From IMG/VR virus record IMGVR_UViG_3300025759_000717, positions 1-23,545 of that record: 23,545 nt of DNA. One strand, given 5' to 3'. The stretch comes from a virus. Made by a program: the position numbers and the translations under genes. A model generated the notes under the pieces. That model saw nothing but the letters and a program-made list of their open reading frames with translations. It did not search any database and was not told the origin of the DNA. Within the stretch, counting starts at the first letter, position 1, and each line of letters begins with the position of its first letter. Shown one piece after another: positions 7,987 through 16,451 of this stretch.

Positions 7987-9924
7987 ATGGCATATCAACC
8001 AATTGAACCTGTAGGTTTGGGTAGAAACGTTTCTGCTGAGATGATGAAAGGTGGCCCACGACTACAAGAAGAAATTAAGACAATGGGGCCAAACACGATC
8101 AAGATGATTGCGTTGCAGCAGATTGCCGACCAGCAAAAACAAAAGGCTATGCAGGCAAATCTTCAGGCACAAACCAATCCTGCTACTGTAGTACAGCAAT
8201 TGGAACAGCAGCTTGGTGGTATGGGTCAACCCCAACAAAGTATGGGGCTTCCTCCTATGCGTGATAAAGCGCAACAGGTTGGTGGTGCACTTGCTCAGAA
8301 ACAACAGCAACAGCAGAAAAATATGCAGCGTGCTGCACAAGGCCAAGGCCGACCCATGATGGCTGGCGGCGGGTTGCTATCCAGACCTGCACCGAATATA
8401 GATCCACGGTACTTTGAAGGTGGCGGCATCGTTGCTTTCGCTACAGGTGATCCGGTTAAAGGGTACGAACCTACGGACGAAGAAATAGCTGCAGAACGCG
8501 CTAGGCTTAAAAGTAACAGGCTCCTTAGACAACTATCTGATGCTCAGATTATAAGTAGGTTAAAAAAGAAAAAAGAAGTTGATTTTTTAGGTATGCCTAG
8601 AGGCAGAAAACCTTCTCAAAGCCCGTTAGCGTTAGCTGGGGCTGGGCCGCAAGAAGAAGCGAAGAAAGAACTTACTGGTACAACAGAATTCCCTGAATCT
8701 CCAATGTTGGGTAATGTAGGAGGTGCTCCAAAAGGGTTGGCAGGCTTGATGCCGGGAGCGAATCTTCCTGCGGGGTTACCCCCTATCGATGACCGAACAA
8801 AAAAAGTATTTGAAGGGTTACCCGAAGAAAAGGTAGACGAAAAGATAGATGTAAGTGTAGAAGAAGAGATAGAGGTAGATGTACCTAAAGTATCTGCTAC
8901 GGGTATAGATATCCCTCAAAGTCTAAAAGATGCGGGACAAAGACCTAGCACTGACAAGATAACACAGGGTTTGGGTGCTCTTAAAACAGCGGGTGTAGAT
9001 GAAGAAGCAGCGGCTAGGACAGACTACAGAAAACAAATGCAGTTAGATCCTGAGCTTAAAGAAGAAATGAATACGATGGCGCGGCGAACCAAGGAGCGTG
9101 AGGAGAACTATAAACCTTCTAGAGCGACAACCATCAGAGAAGCGTTAGCAGGTGCGGCAAACAGGGGTAGCCTTGGTTCTGTAGGTGCAGGTATTTCAGG
9201 TGCGATGTCAGCTAGAGAAGGGGATATCCAAAAACGTAAGGATAGTTTGTTTAAAGCCCGTCAAGATTCACTCGACAAGTTAGTGATGCGTTCCGATGAT
9301 ATCGCTAAAGGCGCTCTAACTTTCGGTGCTGATGCTAGGAAGGGGTTTAAAGCAGATGCGCGAACATTGGTTGACGCAGAAGTTGCTATGTATAGCACTC
9401 AAAGCAGCGATGCTAGGCAAGCAAGGCAGCAAGAGGCCGATATCGCTATTGCAAATGCAGGGCAACAGTTCAAAGCGGAAGTCGAAAACGTAAGAAGTAC
9501 GTTGAAAGCCCGAGCAGATGCAGATTTAGCTAGTTATCGAAAAGACTCTACTGCGATTGCGAGAGAAGGTAATACAGCAACTGCTACGAAAAATAAAAAC
9601 ACCTTGGTTCGCAACATAGTGAACGATAGAAACAAACTAGAAATAAAAATAGCAGAGGTAATTGCGGAACGCGCAAGTGCATTGGATTCGATAGAAACTG
9701 AAAAACCTGAAAGTCTAAAAGATGCTGACGGTAATTTTGATGAGGCTAAAGTTACAAAATGGAAGAAAGATATCCTAGACGGGATGGCCCTTCAATATGC
9801 TCCGATACTAGCCAGTTACGACGCGTTGCTAAAAGATCAAGGGATAGACATACCTGAACGTGCAGCACCGACAGAACAGAAAGCTTCGCCAGAGACACAA
9901 GCATTGATAGATAAGTACAAATAA
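7987..9924 (+). CDS. Coiled-coil virion-type protein with AGGG/GGGIVAF motifs
   Basis: This 645-residue protein is preceded by AAGGG 9 bases before its ATG. Residues 1-120 are Gln-rich (NPATVVQQLEQQLGG, KQQQQQKN). Two Gly-rich motifs follow: MMAGGGLL (124-131) and EGGGIVAFATGD (144-155). These resemble AGGG-type motifs in the two nearby virion proteins. Residues about 240-320 are acidic and Pro/Glu-rich (EEKVDEKIDVSVEEEIEVDV). The C-terminal half, from about 340, is a long charged helical region that probably forms coiled coils. It includes AGAANRGSLGSVGAGISGAMSAREGDIQKRK, quoted here as two adjoining segments: AGAANRGSLGSVGAG, then ISGAMSAREGDIQKRK. I have seen this kind of protein repeatedly in marine phage contigs, but no function is known to me. 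Its place between other virion genes suggests a particle or assembly role. Confidence 0.7.
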   Translation: MAYQPIEPVGLGRNVSAEMMKGGPRLQEEIKTMGPNTIKMIALQQIADQQKQKAMQANLQAQTNPATVVQQLEQQLGGMGQPQQSMGLPPMRDKAQQVGGALAQKQQQQQKNMQRAAQGQGRPMMAGGGLLSRPAPNIDPRYFEGGGIVAFATGDPVKGYEPTDEEIAAERARLKSNRLLRQLSDAQIISRLKKKKEVDFLGMPRGRKPSQSPLALAGAGPQEEAKKELTGTTEFPESPMLGNVGGAPKGLAGLMPGANLPAGLPPIDDRTKKVFEGLPEEKVDEKIDVSVEEEIEVDVPKVSATGIDIPQSLKDAGQRPSTDKITQGLGALKTAGVDEEAAARTDYRKQMQLDPELKEEMNTMARRTKEREENYKPSRATTIREALAGAANRGSLGSVGAGISGAMSAREGDIQKRKDSLFKARQDSLDKLVMRSDDIAKGALTFGADARKGFKADARTLVDAEVAMYSTQSSDARQARQQEADIAIANAGQQFKAEVENVRSTLKARADADLASYRKDSTAIAREGNTATATKNKNTLVRNIVNDRNKLEIKIAEVIAERASALDSIETEKPESLKDADGNFDEAKVTKWKKDILDGMALQYAPILASYDALLKDQGIDIPERAAPTEQKASPETQALIDKYK

Positions 9925-9927
9925 GGG
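9923..9927 (+). promoter_or_regulatory. Shine-Dalgarno deciding the start at 9934
   Basis: AAGGG is followed by TCGTTG and ATG at 9934, giving a 6-base spacer. The alternative in-frame TTG at 9931 would leave only 3 bases. The site overlaps the TAA stop of the upstream gene. Confidence 0.6.
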
Positions 9928-9933
9928 TCGTTG

Positions 9934-12900
9934 ATGAGTCTTATCCAAGATTTAGAACGTGCGTTAATTAATGCTGATGCTGCTGGAGATGTAGACGCGG
10001 CTAGGCTTTTAGCGAAAGAACTGCGTATTCAGCTAGGGGATTTTACATCCGCCCCTATGGAAGAACCCGACTTTCTAGACCAGATCGAAGAGTTTGGTAA
10101 GGGTATTCCTAGGGGGATTATCGGGTTAGCTGAACAGGCTGCATTAGGTGGCGCTTCTATACTGACCGAAGAAGCTGAAGAAGGTGTTCGTGAGTCTATC
10201 CTCGATACCGCTGGTTCTGCCAGAGAGTACTTTGCACCCGACCGTGGTTCTGAAGATACCGTAGGTGGTAAGTTTGGTGAGGCAGTTGGGTCGTTCGCAG
10301 GTCTTGGTCTTGCTTCTTTAATTCCGGGCATTGGTATGCCCCTTGCTGGTGGGTTAGCTGTTGGCGCTGGTGCTGGTGAAGCTAGAGAACGTTCGCGCGC
10401 TGCTGATGCTACCGAAGGTGAACGCGGCTTTGCTACTGCGTTAGGTGCCGTAGTTGGTCTGTCTGAATTAATCCCGATTAAAGTCCTAGGTGCACTCCGT
10501 AAAGACGTTGATGATAGCGTCGTTAAACAGATACTGGGTCGCGTTAAACGTGCTGGTATTGCAGGTGGTGCTGAAGGTGCACAGGAAATGGCTGCGGGTA
10601 TAGCCCAGAACCTTATTGAGAAAGGCGTTTACAATCCTGAACAAGGGACGTTTACGGGTAGTGGTGAAGCGTTTGGCTATGGGGCAGGTGTTGGCGGCTT
10701 GGTTCAAGGGCTACTTGATCTAGCACTACCTAAGTCAAGAGGCAGGGGCGAGGTTGCTCCAGACGAAGTAACCGAAGAGTCCATAGAAGAAACATTGCAG
10801 TTAGGGTACGACCCTTCAGCAGAGATAATCTTTGAAGATGGAAGCGTACTACGTGGCAATAGAGAGACAATAGAAGAAGCAGGATACGACTTCGATGAGG
10901 CGCGGCAGAACACTGAGTTCCGCGCTATAGCCAAAGCAAAGCAACAAGAAGCCCTTGCTGCAGAAGAAGCGCGAATAGCCGCAATCCCCGACTACCCTGC
11001 TGGAGCAGTCCCCGGTGTACCTGATGCTGTTGTAGATGATGCTAGTACCGAAGCGTCTATTATCTTTGAAGAACAGGCTAAAAAGAAAGCCGAAGCTGAT
11101 AAAAAGATGCCGATGGTTGTTGACCAACCAGAAAGCCCTGACTTCGTTACAACGCCAGAAGGCGAGACGTTATCCGCACAGCAGTTTAAAAACAAAGAAC
11201 TAGAAGACCAAGTAGCTGCACAAGTTGCGGCACTCGAAGCGGAAATAGCTTTAGCAGACATACCTGCTCCCCAAGTACTCCAACAAAGACAGCTTGCTGA
11301 CGAATCACAAGCGGTAGCAGCAGCGAAAGCAGAGTTAGCCGGTAGACCGCAAACAGATTTATTCCCTACACAGCTCACTACGGCAGAGGCACAAGCAGCC
11401 AGACAACCCGCGCCAGAACCTGCGCCAGAACCTGCACAAAAGATCAGTCAGAAGTTCCTGAAAGACATTGGGATCGCTCCAACAGACACACGTACTAGAA
11501 AAACAAAACCTATATACCAACGGCTTATGGCTAAGAAAGAAGTTCCTCTAGCGGAACTTAATGCCGAACTTAAAGCGTATGTAGATAACCCAGACGTAAA
11601 AGATGCTCCGACTAAAGCTAAGATAAACGAGTTCTTGGGTGTGCCTCAGAACAAACAGATCGAGCTTGCCTTTGGGGAAACCGAAACGGTAACTCCTACC
11701 GAAACGACAAAAACGGCAGAAACGGTAGAGACAGTAAAAGAAGTTACTACCTCACCATCTACAACAGCAGAAAAATCTGTCACAGAAGAAGCGAAAGAAG
11801 ATACTGGGACAACACCCAAGAAGTTTGATATGAAGAGCCTTGAAGGGCTGTCTATCACAGAACAACTAAAGGTACTCGAAGGTAGGGGTGCACCTACTGA
11901 GTTTACTCCTGCGGCAGTTGTTGACGGACAACTTGAACTTGAGGGGTCTATTTCTGAGACAGATCTTGAGCAACAAGGCGAGCAAAGACGTTTCGTAAAC
12001 CAAGTCAGTAGGGATATGCAGCGCCAAGAACTAGATACTAAGCCGCTAACTATTGGCGAGCGTGCAGAAGCTGTGATGAAGTCGCCTTTGGGTATAGAAC
12101 CTGCATTAGCTAATGTGCCCCCAGAGTATCGTAAACAAGTTACTGCCGCAGTAGAAACCGAGCGAACTATCCGAGAAGCTATGGCGCAAAAAACTGCTGA
12201 CGAAAAAGCTGTGAAGCAGAGGAAAGCCAACGCAGCGGTAACAGAAGGCGCTAAAGATAAGAAGACTAAAGTACCTGAATTGTCAGGCACTGCTCAGAAA
12301 CGCCCGAAAACAAAGTCTAGAACTAAGCTGAAATCATTACCCGAAGACGTTGTAAAAGAAGCTAACAAACGTATAGATCAAGGCGAACCGGGTTCCGTCA
12401 ACGAGATAATAACGAAGGTCAAAGAAGACCTAGGTATACCTAGATTCCAAGACGGTGTTGATACCCCCCTACCAGATTCGGTAATACAACAATTGCGACA
12501 GGGTAATCTCAAAGAGGCGCTAGAGCTTGTTAGTAAGTCAGAAGTTGACCCCATAATTAAGCGGTTGGCTAAACAGTTCTCTACAATGGTAGGCACTACC
12601 AAGGTTGCCATCGTACCTGCGAACCCAGAAGATATCTCCGGTAAAGATAACTACTACGAACTAAAGAATAAGAAAACGGCCATATCGTACCGACAAGTGT
12701 TAAATAAGTTAGAGGAAAAGAACAAAACGCGCATTACGCGCATACCGGGGATGTATCAACCAGTAAGTACTGACAAGAATCTAAAACACTTTAACGACAT
12801 AATCTTGCTAGATGAGGTAACAGGACTTACCCCTGCCACATTAATGCACGAGATGGCTCACGCGGTGACGTATGCAACATTGCAAAACCCCTCACACCCC

Positions 12901-15900
12901 CTTACTAAGCAGATAACTAAGCTGTTTAAAGAGGTTGAACCAAAACTATCTGGCGTAAACGGTACTGATAATGTACTAGAGTTTGTTGCGGAGGCTTACG
13001 GTAGTCAGGAATTTATCCAAGAACTATCTAAGATACAGGTTCAGGTGAAAGGTAAGTTTATAAGTGCTCTACAAGCCCTTTACAATAATATAAGTAACTT
13101 CATACGTAGCAAACTTGGTCTAGCCCCTGTCGAGTTATCCAAAACAGATGCCTTTACCAAACTAGATACCCTACTGCAAAAAATTATAGCCCCTGCTTCA
13201 GATATGCAAGGTGCTGGTGACCTACTGCAAAACTCTACCGACCCAGAAGTCAGAGCGTTGATGCGTAAGATGGGTAACGTGCAGAAAGATTTTAAGGCAC
13301 CCACCAAGAAGTTTCGGGATGACTTTGTTAACCAAGCAGATAAGTTCCTACGGAGCGGCGTATCCGGTAAAACCCGCCGTGCCTTCCTAGGCTTCATGCC
13401 TTCACAGGCTTTGGCAGACATAGCAGGTAGCTATAACAAGAAGTTAGGTGATCTAGGTCAACGACTACACAGGTTGATGGAAGAGCAGCGCGGTGAGTTG
13501 AACAAGAAAGACAACGCTGCCGATGGCACCATGAAACAAGTAGATGAGTGGGCTAAAAATAATCAAGCCGCCGTGCCCCTGCTAGATGACGTTATAACCG
13601 AAAGCACCCTAGAAGGTGTTGACCCCTCCAAGCCTAGAAGCACCTACGAAAAGAATGCAGCAAAGTTAGCGATCTGGAAAGGGCTGCAACCTAAATGGAA
13701 CAAGCTCAAAGAAAGCGGTGGGCAAGACATCTACGTAGGTATGCGAGATTCTTACGCCAAGCTGTACAAAGAACTGATTGCTGTCATCAACAAACGTATT
13801 GACGGGCTTGACGTAGACAAAGAAAACAAAGAAAAGTTACGTAAATCTGTCTTCGATAAGATAACTGATCGGGCTGGTACAGATCCTTACTTCCCACTAA
13901 TGCGCTCCGGGGATTACAAACTTAGCTTCCAAGCCTATAACGAAGCAACAGATAGCACTGAACCTGTGTTCTTGATGTTTGAAAGTCCTAGAGAGCGTGA
14001 TAAGTACGTTAAAAACGAGTTAGAGAACAACGATACCGTAGAACGAGATGGGGAAGGTGCGTTGGTATATAGCGAGTATGATGGTAACGACTCTCCGACA
14101 TACAAGAAAACCACCTCTGCCAGTTTTGTTAACGAAGTGCTGGAGATCCTAGAGACGGCAAAAGTAGATGCAGCGGTTAGGAATCAAATACTGAATTCGT
14201 TCATAGAGACGTTACCCGAAACATCTTTTGCTAAGAACTTTCAGAGACGGGAAGGGGTTGCTGGCTTCGACCAAGATCATATAAGGGTTATGCGATCTAA
14301 GATATACGATATTGGGCGGCAAGTTACGCGTCTAGATTACACCAATCGCATAACGAAGATGCAGCAACAGATACTCGGTACTGACCCTGATAACCTTGAT
14401 GGCACGTTAGCCGGTTTAAAGAACCGTGAAGGTACCCTGAAAGATATACAAGCAGAATTAGAAGCTCGGGCAGAGTTCGCCATGCGGCCACCTAAAGATG
14501 GTTTTGCTCAAGCAGCCAACCGTGCTGCATTTATCTGGACTATTGGGCTTAACACTTCTTCTGCGCTGGTCAACCTGTCTCAGGTGCCACTATTCGTACT
14601 GCCTATGTTGGGCGGCAAGCACGGGTTTCGTAATGCAGGTAAAGCAATTACTGAAGCAGCGGGTCTAGTATCTGGCACGCTCCTCTCCAGCAAAACAATG
14701 TCACGTCGTATTCGCGGTATTGTGCCATTTGGTAAGAACGATACAGTCGATGCTTTTGCAATGCCCTCTATGGACAACTTGTTCGAGATGGATGAAGCGG
14801 GTAACTACACTGTACGTAAAGACATTGAAGGCTATGCAGAGCGTAGGAAAGAACTTGAAGAGATCCTACCGCTTGTCCAACTTGCAGCAGAACGTGGGCA
14901 GCTCAACCGATCCCTGTTTGCAGATAGCTTGGGTCTAGATTCTTCTGGTCGAGACAAGAGTGTTATCGACAGAGTAAGTTCTTGGTCAGCATTTATGTTC
15001 CATCAGGTGGAGCAGTACAACCGCCAAGTGACAATGCTTGCAGCTTACAAGTTGGAGTTAACACGTTTAGCTAAAGAACAACCTAATTTATCCGCCGGGA
15101 AACGAAGAGAGTTAGCTGCTCAAAACGCGTTATACGAAGCGCAACAACTGAACGGCGGTTCAGTCTTAGAAACTGCTCCTCGGTTTGCCCAGAAAGGTGT
15201 AGGCCGAGTTGCTCTGATGTATAAGACGTACGGCATCCAAATGTACTATACGATGCTCAAATCAGCCAAGACCATGTTGAACCGTGAGAACGATCCCGAG
15301 GTTAGGAAAGCTGCATTTAAACAGTTGGTTGCAGTGCATGGTACAGCGTTGTTCTTTGCAGGGGTACAGGGGTTACCGCTGTTCGGTGCATTCACTATGA
15401 TCGCTAACTTGTTCTTAGATGAGGACGAGGATGATGCAGAGACCATCGTACGTAAGCATATCGGAGAGGGTTGGTATAAGGGTGCTCTAACAGAACTGCT
15501 AGACGTTGATGTATCACAGCGGGTGGCGCTCACTAACTTGTTATTCCAAGTAAACCGGTACAACCGAAACCCTTCACCGGAAGAGACAGTATTTTACTAT
15601 TTAGGTGGCCCCGCATGGAGTGTTGGTAAGTCGTTTATCCGAGGTACAGGCGAGCTTATTAACGGAGACATGGAGCGGGGTATCGAAGCGATGGTGCCGG
15701 GGGCAGTCCGTAATGGTTTGAAGGCAATACGTTATACGGAAGAAGGTGCCTTAACGCGACGTAAAGATCCTATCCTTGACGACATTACTGGGGGTCAGCT
15801 TGTCGCGCAGGTGATAGGTTTTGCCCCCGCTGAGTACGCAAGACGGCAAGAAGAGAACCAAGGGGTTAAGCGTATAGAGAATACTTTACGTACTAACCGA

Positions 15901-16170
15901 GGCAAGCTACTCAAGCAATACTACCTCGCCATGCGTATGGGAGACTACGAAGAAGCTCGGGATGTCAAACAAGATATATTGGATTTCAATAAGCGTGTAA
16001 GTAGGAAGTTCCCGAAAGCAATTATTACATCGGATTCAGTTGCACGTTCTATGAGATCGCACATGCGTACTTCTGCCACTATGCACAACGGTATTGCGAT
16101 AAGCCCTATGTTCCGAACAGCTTTACAAGAACACTTAGACGATAGTACCCCAATAACGCTAGATGATTAA
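9934..16170 (+). CDS. Giant polyvalent virion protein with HExxH metallopeptidase motif
   Basis: This protein of 2078 residues is the last gene of the late block. Residues 1-30 have 'ALINADAAGDVDAARLLA', a common N-terminal phrase of large phage proteins. Residues about 110-186 are Gly/Ala-rich and hydrophobic (GLGLASLIPGIGMPLAGG), and AEGAQEMAAGIAQN follows near 213. A long Glu/Pro/Thr-rich linker spans about 330-560. A zinc-peptidase signature lies at about 970-1021: LMHEMAHAV with His972, Glu973 and His976, then EFVAEAYG, whose Glu1016 or Glu1020 could be the third ligand. The C-terminal third holds hydrophobic segments at about 1532-1560 (LNTSSALVNLSQVPLFVLPM) and 1798-1826 (ALFFAGVQGLPLFGAFTMIA) plus HQVEQYNRQVTMLAAY near 1690. 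I associate this layout with polyvalent phage proteins injected with DNA, functionally like T7 internal proteins. Peptidase activity and membrane insertion are inferred. Its 3' end overlaps the convergent gene by 4 bases. Confidence 0.8.
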   Translation: MSLIQDLERALINADAAGDVDAARLLAKELRIQLGDFTSAPMEEPDFLDQIEEFGKGIPRGIIGLAEQAALGGASILTEEAEEGVRESILDTAGSAREYFAPDRGSEDTVGGKFGEAVGSFAGLGLASLIPGIGMPLAGGLAVGAGAGEARERSRAADATEGERGFATALGAVVGLSELIPIKVLGALRKDVDDSVVKQILGRVKRAGIAGGAEGAQEMAAGIAQNLIEKGVYNPEQGTFTGSGEAFGYGAGVGGLVQGLLDLALPKSRGRGEVAPDEVTEESIEETLQLGYDPSAEIIFEDGSVLRGNRETIEEAGYDFDEARQNTEFRAIAKAKQQEALAAEEARIAAIPDYPAGAVPGVPDAVVDDASTEASIIFEEQAKKKAEADKKMPMVVDQPESPDFVTTPEGETLSAQQFKNKELEDQVAAQVAALEAEIALADIPAPQVLQQRQLADESQAVAAAKAELAGRPQTDLFPTQLTTAEAQAARQPAPEPAPEPAQKISQKFLKDIGIAPTDTRTRKTKPIYQRLMAKKEVPLAELNAELKAYVDNPDVKDAPTKAKINEFLGVPQNKQIELAFGETETVTPTETTKTAETVETVKEVTTSPSTTAEKSVTEEAKEDTGTTPKKFDMKSLEGLSITEQLKVLEGRGAPTEFTPAAVVDGQLELEGSISETDLEQQGEQRRFVNQVSRDMQRQELDTKPLTIGERAEAVMKSPLGIEPALANVPPEYRKQVTAAVETERTIREAMAQKTADEKAVKQRKANAAVTEGAKDKKTKVPELSGTAQKRPKTKSRTKLKSLPEDVVKEANKRIDQGEPGSVNEIITKVKEDLGIPRFQDGVDTPLPDSVIQQLRQGNLKEALELVSKSEVDPIIKRLAKQFSTMVGTTKVAIVPANPEDISGKDNYYELKNKKTAISYRQVLNKLEEKNKTRITRIPGMYQPVSTDKNLKHFNDIILLDEVTGLTPATLMHEMAHAVTYATLQNPSHPLTKQITKLFKEVEPKLSGVNGTDNVLEFVAEAYGSQEFIQELSKIQVQVKGKFISALQALYNNISNFIRSKLGLAPVELSKTDAFTKLDTLLQKIIAPASDMQGAGDLLQNSTDPEVRALMRKMGNVQKDFKAPTKKFRDDFVNQADKFLRSGVSGKTRRAFLGFMPSQALADIAGSYNKKLGDLGQRLHRLMEEQRGELNKKDNAADGTMKQVDEWAKNNQAAVPLLDDVITESTLEGVDPSKPRSTYEKNAAKLAIWKGLQPKWNKLKESGGQDIYVGMRDSYAKLYKELIAVINKRIDGLDVDKENKEKLRKSVFDKITDRAGTDPYFPLMRSGDYKLSFQAYNEATDSTEPVFLMFESPRERDKYVKNELENNDTVERDGEGALVYSEYDGNDSPTYKKTTSASFVNEVLEILETAKVDAAVRNQILNSFIETLPETSFAKNFQRREGVAGFDQDHIRVMRSKIYDIGRQVTRLDYTNRITKMQQQILGTDPDNLDGTLAGLKNREGTLKDIQAELEARAEFAMRPPKDGFAQAANRAAFIWTIGLNTSSALVNLSQVPLFVLPMLGGKHGFRNAGKAITEAAGLVSGTLLSSKTMSRRIRGIVPFGKNDTVDAFAMPSMDNLFEMDEAGNYTVRKDIEGYAERRKELEEILPLVQLAAERGQLNRSLFADSLGLDSSGRDKSVIDRVSSWSAFMFHQVEQYNRQVTMLAAYKLELTRLAKEQPNLSAGKRRELAAQNALYEAQQLNGGSVLETAPRFAQKGVGRVALMYKTYGIQMYYTMLKSAKTMLNRENDPEVRKAAFKQLVAVHGTALFFAGVQGLPLFGAFTMIANLFLDEDEDDAETIVRKHIGEGWYKGALTELLDVDVSQRVALTNLLFQVNRYNRNPSPEETVFYYLGGPAWSVGKSFIRGTGELINGDMERGIEAMVPGAVRNGLKAIRYTEEGALTRRKDPILDDITGGQLVAQVIGFAPAEYARRQEENQGVKRIENTLRTNRGKLLKQYYLAMRMGDYEEARDVKQDILDFNKRVSRKFPKAIITSDSVARSMRSHMRTSATMHNGIAISPMFRTALQEHLDDSTPITLDD

Positions 16171-16313
16171 TCTTCCATCTGGCTTTGTTCTTTGTCTAGT
16201 ATTTGCAACGTACTCAACACAATCTGATCGTCACCAGCGTCTAATACGTTACTGTCACGCAGTTTAACAAGTGTCATCCACGCGAGTAGTAGTTCAGTTT
16301 TGTTTGCTTCCAT
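16167..16313 (-). CDS. 48-residue protein of unknown function
   Basis: The gene reads ATG at 16313 to TAA at 16167 and encodes MEANKTELLLAWMTLVKLRD, then SNVLDAGDDQIVLSTLQILD and KEQSQMED. It is preceded by a perfect AAGGAG Shine-Dalgarno sequence with a 6-base spacer, the strongest evidence that it is translated. Its stop overlaps the stop of the convergent giant late gene (bases 16167-16170). The product is small, acidic and probably helical, with a short amphipathic N-terminal helix and no cysteines or signal sequence. I recognise no family. It lies at the far end of the replication block, behind a terminator-like hairpin, and its ribosome site is buried in a second hairpin, so it is probably regulated at translation or expressed by read-through. 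A regulatory or host-directed small protein is possible, but nothing in the sequence shows it. Confidence 0.6.
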   Translation of the reverse strand: MEANKTELLLAWMTLVKLRDSNVLDAGDDQIVLSTLQILDKEQSQMED

Positions 16314-16317
16314 CAGG

Positions 16318-16337
16318 AACTCCTTAGTGTAGGAGTT
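16318..16337 (-). promoter_or_regulatory. Hairpin occluding the ribosome-binding site of the 48-residue gene
   Basis: On the - strand AACTCCT (16337-16331) pairs perfectly with AGGAGTT (16324-16318) around a 6-base loop ACACTA. The 3' arm contains most of the AAGGAG Shine-Dalgarno sequence, only 4 bases (CCTG) before the ATG. In the folded state the ribosome site would be closed. This is seen directly in the sequence; the regulatory effect is inferred. Confidence 0.6.
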
Positions 16338-16340
16338 AGG

Positions 16341-16361
16341 AAACCCCCTCCGAAGAGGGGG
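16341..16361 (-). terminator. UUCG-capped Rho-independent terminator-like hairpin
   Basis: On the - strand CCCCCTC (16361-16355), loop TTCG, GAGGGGG (16350-16344) form a perfect 7-bp GC-rich stem closed by a C(UUCG)G tetraloop and followed by TTT. The T-run is short (TTTCC). From the + side the loop reads CGAA with no T-run, so the - strand is the likely functional direction. It sits after the 75-residue gene and before the 48-residue gene. Transcripts from the replication block would therefore stop or be attenuated here. Confidence 0.65.
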
Positions 16362-16416
16362 CGCTCAGAGAGCAGGAGGATGACAGCACGAAGTGTGAGA
16401 AGGAGGACGGACTGTC
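16341..16416 (-). ncRNA. Candidate small RNA with two CCUCCU motifs
   Basis: Between the stop of the 75-residue gene and the UUCG hairpin lies a 76-base stretch with no reading frame of note. On the - strand it could fold as a first hairpin (GACAG 16416-16412 with CTGTC 16386-16382, and inside it CAC-TTC-GTG), a small GCTC-TCT-GAGC hairpin (16373-16363) and the terminator. Two copies of CCTCCT (16406-16401 and 16379-16374) lie in the first loop and in the linker, both unpaired in this fold. CCUCCU can pair with Shine-Dalgarno sequences. A weak extended -10 promoter is just upstream. It could equally be a 3' untranslated region or leader with chance pyrimidine tracts. Confidence 0.3.
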
Positions 16417-16422
16417 AGGTTA

Positions 16423-16451
16423 AATATATCACAACACCCTCCAGATACGAA
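16423..16451 (-). promoter_or_regulatory. Possible extended -10 promoter on the - strand
   Basis: TATATT (16428-16423) is directly preceded by TGA, giving a TGn extended -10, and by TTCGTA (16451-16446) at a 17-base spacing. The -35 match to TTGACA is poor (about 3 of 6). The TGA is also the stop codon of the 75-residue gene. It would start transcription near 16416, just before the candidate small RNA and the 48-residue gene. Confidence 0.25.

Noticed and set aside
11646-12290. 214-codon - strand frame antisense to the giant metallopeptidase-motif gene
   Set aside because: Ser/Val-rich product of the Glu/Thr-rich + strand linker read backwards; no motif or context supports it.
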